Source: Actinocatenispora rupis (GTDB lineage: Bacteria; Actinomycetota; Actinomycetes; Mycobacteriales; Micromonosporaceae). From it: 64,000 nt of DNA. Of the stretch, positions 58,853 to 64,000 are shown one piece after another. The position numbers and the translations under genes are program-made. The notes beneath the pieces were generated by a model. It was not told the origin of the DNA and searched no databases. It saw only the letters and a list, made by a program, of their open reading frames with translations. The stretch covers positions 28,452 through 92,451 of the forward strand of contig NZ_BOMB01000020.1 in assembly GCF_016861975.1 (NCBI RefSeq). Reading direction: 5' to 3'. Positions within the stretch are counted from its first letter, which is position 1. Every line of letters starts with the position of its first letter.

Positions 58853-58876
58853 GCGATCTCCTGCCGTGGTGGCGCG

Positions 58877-59776
58877 TCAACCGATCGACTCGGCCGCCAG
58901 CTCGCACGCCTTCGCGTACTCCCGCACCAGGGGGCGGCGGTCGTCGGCGCGCCAGGCGAGGACGAACCGGCTGGGCGAGATGCCCCGCACCGGACGGGTG
59001 ACGACCCCGCCGAGGGTGACCAGCGGCGCGTTGCCCGCCGCCAGAAGGACGACACCGAGCCCGGCGACGAGCCCCTCGTACGTCTCCTCGGTGCTGGCCA
59101 CCTCGGCGCCGACGCGTGCCGGCCGCCCGCCACGGGCGTCGGTGGCGAGCCAGTGGTCGCGCAGCGGCCCGGCACTGTCCGGCAACGCGAGGAACGGCTC
59201 GTCCAGCAGGTCGGCGAAGTCCACGGTCTGCCGCTCGGCGAGCGGGTGCGTGTCGGGCAGCGCGACCAGCCGCGGCTCCTCCGCCACCACCACCCAGCGG
59301 TACCGGTCGGGGTCGGGCAGCGGCAACCACACGAACGCCGCGTCGCACGTACCGTCGGCGAGTCCGGCGGTCGCGTCGTGCCAGCCGACGTGCCGCAGCC
59401 GGAGCCGGGCGTCGGGGCGCGCGGCGGTGAACCGGGAACGGATCGCCGGCAGTACGCCCCCGCGTCCCGGACTGGTGCTCATTCCCACGACGAGTTCGGC
59501 GGCACCGTCGGCGACGGCCCGGGCGACCGCGCCCTGCGCCGCCTCCCACTCCGCGAGGATGCGCTGCGCGTACGGCAGCAGGGCCGTACCGACGGGGCTC
59601 AGGCGGACGTCGCGCCGGTCGCGCTCGAACAGCGCGGCACCGAGCTGCTTCTCCAGCATCCGGATCTGCTTGCTCAGCGCCGGCTGCGACACGTACAGGC
59701 GCTCGGCGGCGCGGGTGAAGTGCAGCTCCTCGGCCACCGCGGCGAAGTACCGCAGATCGCGTCCGTGAACGTCCAT
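58877..59776 (-). CDS. LysR-family transcriptional regulator
   Basis: A 299-residue LysR regulator. The helix-turn-helix is LHFTRAAERLYVSQPALSKQ near 18-37, followed by IRMLEKQLGAALFERDRRDV. The C-terminal effector domain (ELVVGMSTSPGRGGVLPAIR onward) is complete. It probably controls the divergent SDR gene. Both possible ATG starts (59776 and 59782) lie inside the palindrome ATAACC-ATC-GGTTAT, so the regulator would block its own expression. 59776 gives the N-terminus most usual for the family. Confidence 0.87.
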   Translation of the reverse strand: MDVHGRDLRYFAAVAEELHFTRAAERLYVSQPALSKQIRMLEKQLGAALFERDRRDVRLSPVGTALLPYAQRILAEWEAAQGAVARAVADGAAELVVGMSTSPGRGGVLPAIRSRFTAARPDARLRLRHVGWHDATAGLADGTCDAAFVWLPLPDPDRYRWVVVAEEPRLVALPDTHPLAERQTVDFADLLDEPFLALPDSAGPLRDHWLATDARGGRPARVGAEVASTEETYEGLVAGLGVVLLAAGNAPLVTLGGVVTRPVRGISPSRFVLAWRADDRRPLVREYAKACELAAESIG

Positions 59777-59789
59777 AACCATCGGTTAT
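59775..59789. promoter_or_regulatory. LysR-type palindrome over its own start codon
   Basis: ATAACC-ATC-GGTTAT, perfect 6-bp arms in the T-N11-A format. It lies 92 bp before the SDR start and covers the LysR start codons. Confidence 0.55.
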
Positions 59790-59881
59790 CACAACGGGTC
59801 TTGGACGGACAACGGGGCTGAGCTGCAAGGTTGTTCACACGAGCCGCCGACCGTGGCGGATCACGGCGCAGGGAGCAGCGC

Positions 59882-60712
59882 ATGAACAGGGTATGGCTGG
59901 TCACCGGGGCGAGCAGCGGGTTCGGCCGGGCGATCACGGAGGCCGCGGTGGCCGCGGGCGACATCGTGGTCGCCGCCGCCCGGCGCACCGCGCCGCTCGA
60001 CGACCTCGTCGCCGCGTACCCGGACCAGGTGGAGACGCTGGCGCTGGACGTCACCGACCTCACCGCCGTCGACGCCGCGGTCGAGAGCGTCGCGACCCGG
60101 CACGGCCGCATCGACGTCCTGGTCAACAACGCCGGGCGGGGCATGGTCGGCGCGGTCGAGGAGACCGCCGACGCCGACCTGCGCGACCTGATGGACCTGC
60201 ACTTCTTCGGCCCCGCCGCCCTCACCCGCGCGGTACTCCCGCACATGCGGCGGCGCGGCTCCGGCGCCATCGTGCAGCTGACCAGCATGGGCGGCCGGTT
60301 CGCGTTCGCCGGCGTCGGCGCCTACTGCGCCACCAAGTTCGCGCTGGAGGGGCTGTCCGAGGCGCTCGCCGCCGAGGTCGCCCCGCACGGCATCCGCGTA
60401 CTCATCGTCGAGCCCGGCGCGTTCCGTACCGGGTTCGCCGGCGCGGCGGAGTTGCAGCCCAGCGCCGACTCGGACGCGTACCGGGACACGGTCGGGCCCG
60501 TACGGACCCGGTTGCCGGGCGGGAGCGGCCAGGAACCCGGCGACCCGGCCAAGGCCGCCGCCGCCATCCTCACCGCGCTCGACGCCGACGAACCGCCGCT
60601 GCGCCTGCCGCTCGGCAGCGACGCCGCCGACGCGATCGCCGACCACCTCGACCGTGCCCGTACCGAACTCGGTGCCTGGGAGAAGCTCACCCGCTCCACC
60701 GACTTCGCCTGA
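59882..60712 (+). CDS. Classical SDR oxidoreductase
   Basis: A 276-residue short-chain dehydrogenase. WLVTGASSGFGRAITEAAV at residues 5-23 binds NADP, VLVNNAGRGMVG near 79 is the NNAG motif, and the catalytic residues are Ser in QLTSMGGRFAF and YCATK near 149. The C-terminal part (GVVIVEPGAFRT type; here VLIVEPGAFRTGFAGAAELQ) is that of actinobacterial ketoreductase-like SDRs. The substrate is unknown. ATG 59882 follows GGGAG. Confidence 0.88.
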   Translation: MNRVWLVTGASSGFGRAITEAAVAAGDIVVAAARRTAPLDDLVAAYPDQVETLALDVTDLTAVDAAVESVATRHGRIDVLVNNAGRGMVGAVEETADADLRDLMDLHFFGPAALTRAVLPHMRRRGSGAIVQLTSMGGRFAFAGVGAYCATKFALEGLSEALAAEVAPHGIRVLIVEPGAFRTGFAGAAELQPSADSDAYRDTVGPVRTRLPGGSGQEPGDPAKAAAAILTALDADEPPLRLPLGSDAADAIADHLDRARTELGAWEKLTRSTDFA

Positions 60713-60999
60713 GCCGCACGCCACTTCGCGCCCGGCGGGCGGTGCGCCGCCCGTTCGAACCGTCGCCCTCGCGCGGTGGCCTCCACGCGCGGCGTGGGCC
60801 TTTCGGGGGTTCGCCCGTCGCGGACGGGGTGCCGGCTCCGCCGGACGACCGGGCCCGGCACCCGGGGACCGGGGACCTTCGCGGACCGGCCGCGCCCGCA
60901 CCGGTGCCCTGGAACGTCCCGCACGGGCCATCCGCACCACCTCGCGCCCCCGGCGGGCCACCCTGCCGTACCCCTGTCTCACCGTTTCGGAGTGTTCTG
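60713..60999. other. Hairpin-rich gap after the SDR gene
   Basis: 287 bp without a gene. GGGCGG-TGCG-CCGCCC at 60737-60752 is a likely terminator; further GC-rich inverted repeats follow (60778-60800 and around 60840). It also holds the promoter of the efflux gene, not recognised. Confidence 0.4.
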
Positions 61000-62412
61000 A
61001 TGACGTCGCCGCGCACACCCTCCCCGGCCGCCCGTACGGTGGGGCCGGCGCCGAACGGGGCGCGGCGCGGACCGTCCCTCGTACTCGGTGCGGCGCTGCT
61101 GGGGTTCTTCCTCATCTCGCTGGACGCGCTGATCGTGACCGTCGCGCTGCCCGACATCGGGCGCAGCGTCGGCGGCGGGATGGCGGGACTGCAGTGGGTG
61201 GTCGACGGGTACGCGCTGGTGTTCGCCGCGTTGATGCTGTCCGCGGGCGCGCTCTCCGACCGGGTCGGGGCGCGGCAGGCGTTCGGCGGTGGGCTGGTGC
61301 TGTTCGCGGTGGCGTCGATGGCGTGCGGCCTGGCGCCGAACCTGGGCGTACTGGTGGCGGCGCGGTTCGTTCAGGGTGCCGCGGCCGCGGTGCTGATGCC
61401 GGCGTCGTTGGCGCTGGTCCGGCAGGGTTTTCCGGACCGGGTGAAGCGGGCGCGCGCGATTGCGGTGTGGACGGTCGGCGGCGCGGTCGCGGTGGCCGCC
61501 GGTCCGGTACTCGGCGGTGCGCTCACCGCGTCCGTCGGCTGGCGCTGGATCTTCTTCGTGAACCTGCCCGCGGCCGTACTGGCGCTCGTGCTGCTCACCC
61601 GGGTACCGCGGTCGCCGCGGCTGCCGGCGCGCCTCGACGTGGTCGGCCAGGTGACGGCGGTCGTCACGATGGGCGCCCTGACGTACGGCGTGATCGAGGG
61701 CGGTGCCACCGGGTTCGGCCGGCCGCGGGTGGTGGCGGCGCTGGTGGTGGCCGTGGTCGCGGCGGTCGTGTTCCTCGCCGCACAGGCCCGCGGCACGCAT
61801 CCGATGCTGCCGCTGCCGCTGTTCCGTTCGCGGGTGGTGGGGGTGTCGCTGGTGATCGGCTTCATGCTCAACGCCGCGTACTACGGCGGCGTGTTCCTCT
61901 TCAGCCTGTACCTGCAGCAGCAGCGCGGGCAGTCGGCACTGCACGCCGGCCTGATGTTCGTGCCGATGACGGCGCTGGTGGCGGTGGTGAACCTGGCGTC
62001 GGCGCGGCTCGCCGAGCGTTTCGGCCCGCGGGTACCGATGATCGCGGGGCAGGTGGTCGGCGCGGCGGGGCTGCTCGGGCTGCTCACCGTGGGCGGGCAC
62101 ACCGACGTATGGGGTGTGGCGGCGCTGATGGTGCCGGTCGGACTCGGCGGTGCGCTGACCGTACCGGCGCTGACGGCGCTGCTGCTCGACGCCGTACCGG
62201 CGGACCGGGCGGGCACCGCGTCCGCCGTGCTCAACACCGCCCGGCAGGTCCGCGGGGCGATCGCGGTGGCGGTCTTCGGGGCGCTGGTGGCGGGTGCGGA
62301 CACGTTCCTGGCCGGGATGCGGTGGAGCGTACTGCTCGCGGCGGCCGGCCTCGTCGTGACCACCGTCGCGACGCTGACGCTGCCGCGGGCCGGGCACCCG
62401 CGCGTGGCCTGA
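61000..62412 (+). CDS. MFS drug efflux transporter, DHA2 type (14 TM)
   Basis: A 470-residue major-facilitator exporter with about 14 hydrophobic helices. LISLDALIVTVALPDIG near 38 is the DHA2 motif, GALSDRVGARQAFGGGLVLF near 86 motif A, and GPVLGGALTASVGWRWIFFV near 168 motif C of antiporters. It should export a lipophilic drug or metabolite in exchange for protons. GGAG lies 8 nt before ATG 61000. No regulator is adjacent; the palindromes at 62468 lie beyond its stop. Confidence 0.9.
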   Translation: MTSPRTPSPAARTVGPAPNGARRGPSLVLGAALLGFFLISLDALIVTVALPDIGRSVGGGMAGLQWVVDGYALVFAALMLSAGALSDRVGARQAFGGGLVLFAVASMACGLAPNLGVLVAARFVQGAAAAVLMPASLALVRQGFPDRVKRARAIAVWTVGGAVAVAAGPVLGGALTASVGWRWIFFVNLPAAVLALVLLTRVPRSPRLPARLDVVGQVTAVVTMGALTYGVIEGGATGFGRPRVVAALVVAVVAAVVFLAAQARGTHPMLPLPLFRSRVVGVSLVIGFMLNAAYYGGVFLFSLYLQQQRGQSALHAGLMFVPMTALVAVVNLASARLAERFGPRVPMIAGQVVGAAGLLGLLTVGGHTDVWGVAALMVPVGLGGALTVPALTALLLDAVPADRAGTASAVLNTARQVRGAIAVAVFGALVAGADTFLAGMRWSVLLAAAGLVVTTVATLTLPRAGHPRVA

Positions 62413-62467
62413 GCGACGGGTGCACGGAACCGCCGTTCACCGTACGGAAACGGTGTCGTCAAATGGT

Positions 62468-62496
62468 TGTCGTACGACAGATATTGCCGTACGGCA
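62468..62496. promoter_or_regulatory. Two perfect 12-bp palindromes, tandem operator
   Basis: TGTCGTACGACA (62468-62479) and TGCCGTACGGCA (62485-62496), separated by GATAT, centres 17 bp apart. Consensus TGYCGTACGRCA. They lie about 170 bp upstream of the small gene at 62669. The cognate regulator is unknown. Confidence 0.6.
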
Positions 62497-62668
62497 TGTT
62501 TGAGTGGGTCTGCGGTCGGGTATTCACGCGCTGCCCCGACGGTGCGGTCGGGGGCCAGACCGAACAGCCGCGACGCGGCGGGTCGTACGGGTCGGGCCCG
62601 GCGCGGTGTCCGCGGACGTCGCACCGGCGCCGGCCGCGGACACCGCCGCCCGTACGACAGGAGTCCGC

Positions 62669-63094
62669 ATGCGCCGCCGCTCCGCCCCGGACCGCCCCGC
62701 CGTTCGCCGGAGTACGCCGCCCGCACGTGGTCGGGTCGTCCCGAGGCCCGGCCAGACCATCGTCATCGACCCGTCCGGCAGCGGCCTGGCCGGCGGACCG
62801 GCCCGGATGCGGCTCACCCGCACCGTCGAACCGCTCTCCTCCCCCGGTACCGTCGGCGGCGACCCCGCGCACGCGCGCTGGTGGCTGGTCACCGGCTGGC
62901 GGCTCACCGGGGACGGCCGGCTCGGCCTGCTCTGCACGCTCACCGTACGGCCCGGCACGGTCCGCATCGAACCGGCGGCGCCGCGGGCGTCGGCCCGTAC
63001 GCTCACAGCGGGATCGTCGCGATCGTTCGCCGGCCGTACCGGTGCGGCCCACTCGACCACGTCCCGGCCAGCTCGTCCAACGCCACAGCGGTGA
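62669..63094 (+). CDS. Small hypothetical protein
   Basis: A 141-residue basic protein. The middle (RPGQTIVIDPSGSG, then MRLTRTVEPLSSPGTV and ARWWLVTGWRLTGDGRLGLL) forms alternating strands and resembles short actinobacterial proteins of unknown function that have a conserved Trp-rich strand. The first 30 and last 40 residues are low-complexity. AGGAG lies 5 nt before ATG 62669. Its last 92 nt overlap the 3' end of the convergent STAS gene, so the true stop or the reality of the tail is open to doubt. Confidence 0.5.
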   Translation: MRRRSAPDRPAVRRSTPPARGRVVPRPGQTIVIDPSGSGLAGGPARMRLTRTVEPLSSPGTVGGDPAHARWWLVTGWRLTGDGRLGLLCTLTVRPGTVRIEPAAPRASARTLTAGSSRSFAGRTGAAHSTTSRPARPTPQR

Positions 63095-63770
63095 GCACCC
63101 CCACCGGTACGGGTTCGGCGAGGCGTTCGGTGAGCGCCACGCCGACCGCACCGGGCCGCCATTCCATGGCCAGGCGCGAGCGTACGGCGCCGGCCTCGTT
63201 GGCGCCGACGGCGAGTTCCGCGACGATCAGCGCGGCCCGTACTGCCTGATCTCGGGGCAACCCCCAGTCCTGCCGGCAGCCGTCGACCGTCTCGCGGGCG
63301 TCGGGCACCGCGGTCGGGGGCAGCAGCAACCGGCTGCGCCGGAGTACCACGGGGGGCTCGTCGAGGGCGGCGACCGCGTCGGCCATCGCGGACCGGTGCG
63401 GAACCCGCTCCCCCAACCCGGACTCCTCGTATGCGCCGGCGGTGTCCTCGTCCAGGCCGTACAGGGCCAGCCGGGTCAGCGGCCAGCCACCCGCGCGTTC
63501 GTGCGCGGTGCAGAACACCGACAGCAGCGCGGGGCGCGCGACGCGCAGGCGGCCGCAGTCGAGTACCACCCGGGGGTAGAGGGTCAGCAGGCTGCTCAGG
63601 GTGCGGCGCAGCTCCGACACGGCGTCGCCGGTCAGCTCGCCCACCGCCGACAGCTGCCGGAACCCGATCCCCCGGACGTGTTCAATGTGGACGGTCGGGG
63701 TGACCGGCAGCCAGCCCGGCATGGGTACGGCGGGATCGGACCGGTCGCGCGGATCCATCACCTCCGTCAC
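63003..63770 (-). CDS. STAS domain plus ATPase-like regulator
   Basis: A 255-residue protein. Residues 28-120 form an anti-anti-sigma (STAS) domain: FRQLSAVGELTGDAVSELRR and LYPRVVLDCGRLRVARPALL, with no clear phosphorylatable serine in the usual place. Residues 155-250 resemble the RsbW-type kinase fold (RETVDGCRQDWGLPRDQAVR; AALIVAELAVGANEAGAVRS), but the N-box asparagine-histidine pair of ELVTNAxxH is altered, so ATP binding may be lost. It may be a sigma-B-pathway switch or adapter. GGAGG lies 7 nt before GTG 63770, and a sigma-B-type promoter lies upstream. Confidence 0.72.
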   Translation of the reverse strand: MTEVMDPRDRSDPAVPMPGWLPVTPTVHIEHVRGIGFRQLSAVGELTGDAVSELRRTLSSLLTLYPRVVLDCGRLRVARPALLSVFCTAHERAGGWPLTRLALYGLDEDTAGAYEESGLGERVPHRSAMADAVAALDEPPVVLRRSRLLLPPTAVPDARETVDGCRQDWGLPRDQAVRAALIVAELAVGANEAGAVRSRLAMEWRPGAVGVALTERLAEPVPVGVLTAVALDELAGTWSSGPHRYGRRTIATIPL

Positions 63771-63806
63771 GGTGTCACCTCCAGGTCGGGACAGTCGAAA
63801 CGTTGC

Positions 63807-63831
63807 ATACCCACTCGCGGTGGGACTATGC
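63807..63831 (-). promoter_or_regulatory. Predicted sigma-B-type promoter
   Basis: Minus strand GCAT-N15-GGGTAT, fitting the Streptomyces sigma-B consensus GNNT-N14-16-GGGTA(C/T). It lies 37 bp before the STAS gene start. The remaining bases to the window end show no gene I can support. Confidence 0.55.
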
Positions 63832-64000
63832 GTTCGGATTCCTCAGATCGGGCCACCGGACGGTCGAGGCTGCCCCGGCGAACGGTCGGATCCGTTGGCG
63901 CAGAACGGATCCGATCACCGCACACGGGACACGCGTGGCCCATCCCGGCGCGGCACACGCCGACGGCTCGGGTATGTTTGCCCGGCAGTAAGAGGTCCTA

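Noticed and set aside
63803..63991. Short plus-strand frame at the right end (62 residues)
   Set aside because: It lies across the predicted STAS promoter, has no ribosome site and no recognisable family.
1..64000. tRNA, rRNA, CRISPR, transposase, integrase or origin
   Set aside because: No T-loop/anticodon pattern, regular repeat-spacer array, DDE or tyrosine recombinase motif, or DnaA-box cluster was seen on reading. A dedicated scan could still find degenerate cases.

Overview
The window is chromosomal DNA from a very GC-rich actinomycete. Codons end almost always in G or C, GTG starts are common, and the gene content is typical of the group: F420/PPOX-type enzymes, an ECF42 sigma factor with its DGPF partner, a DUF574 methyltransferase, a Nur-type nickel box and an ars locus with a methyltransferase. 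At least nine genes show a TAnnnT hexamer 6-7 nt before the start codon, the layout of leaderless actinobacterial promoters. The lineage below Actinobacteria cannot be fixed by reading alone; a Micromonosporaceae-like soil actinomycete is a guess. I see no tRNA, rRNA, CRISPR, transposase, prophage or large biosynthetic cluster.

Layout. 1-835: two broken genes (SDR and TetR) that seem to have lost their 5' ends together. 836-9714: cation transporter, amino-acid permease, styrene-monooxygenase-like flavoenzyme, methyltransferase, an NTF2-like/TetR pair with tandem operators, and an AraC/NmrA/DUF4267 group. 9721-11918: ECF42 sigma factor, DGPF protein and PPOX gene, with two near-identical promoters that fit the ECF42 consensus. 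12048-16178: histidine phosphatase, deacetylase pseudogene, truncated haemoglobin/Lrp pair, acyl-CoA dehydrogenase and an RlmA-type rRNA methyltransferase. 16187-18852: an FAD oxidoreductase, a MarR gene and a quinone reductase linked by two matching MarR-like palindromes. 18883-25375: 5'-3' exonuclease, glutaryl-CoA-dehydrogenase-like gene and a minus-strand cluster of AraC, covalent-flavin oxidase, epimerase, PPOX and ABM genes. 25376-26240 is a gene-free stretch with repeats. 26241-29515: beta-phosphoglucomutase plus GH65 phosphorylase. 29604-33873: small regulators and enzymes. 33881-38981: an ABC carbohydrate importer with a HAD phosphatase and a beta-CASP-like metallohydrolase. 39378-44804: DUF574 methyltransferase, VOC/TetR pair, Nur-box nickel transporter, ParB-like protein and methyltransferase. 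44826-47727: arsenic locus (arsR-acr3-arsC opposite a 47-residue Cys-rich peptide and arsM). 47734-52229: secreted and membrane proteins. 52560-57931: a light-response block with a LitR/CarH-like MerR regulator, photolyase, flavin oxidoreductase and SDR-DUF2867 protein, two of whose promoters carry the same 7-bp direct-repeat operator. 57944-58852: a second pair of broken divergent genes (MMPL and MarR). 58877-63831: LysR/SDR pair, DHA2-type efflux pump, a small unknown gene behind two perfect palindromes, and a STAS/ATPase-like regulator behind a sigma-B-type promoter.

The most unusual signals are a composite stem-loop plus CTAG-centred palindrome found three times between genes (15286, 26030, 52339), the ECF42 promoter pair, the shared LitR-type operator, the small Cys-rich ars peptide, and two cases in which divergent genes appear to have lost both 5' ends in one deletion.
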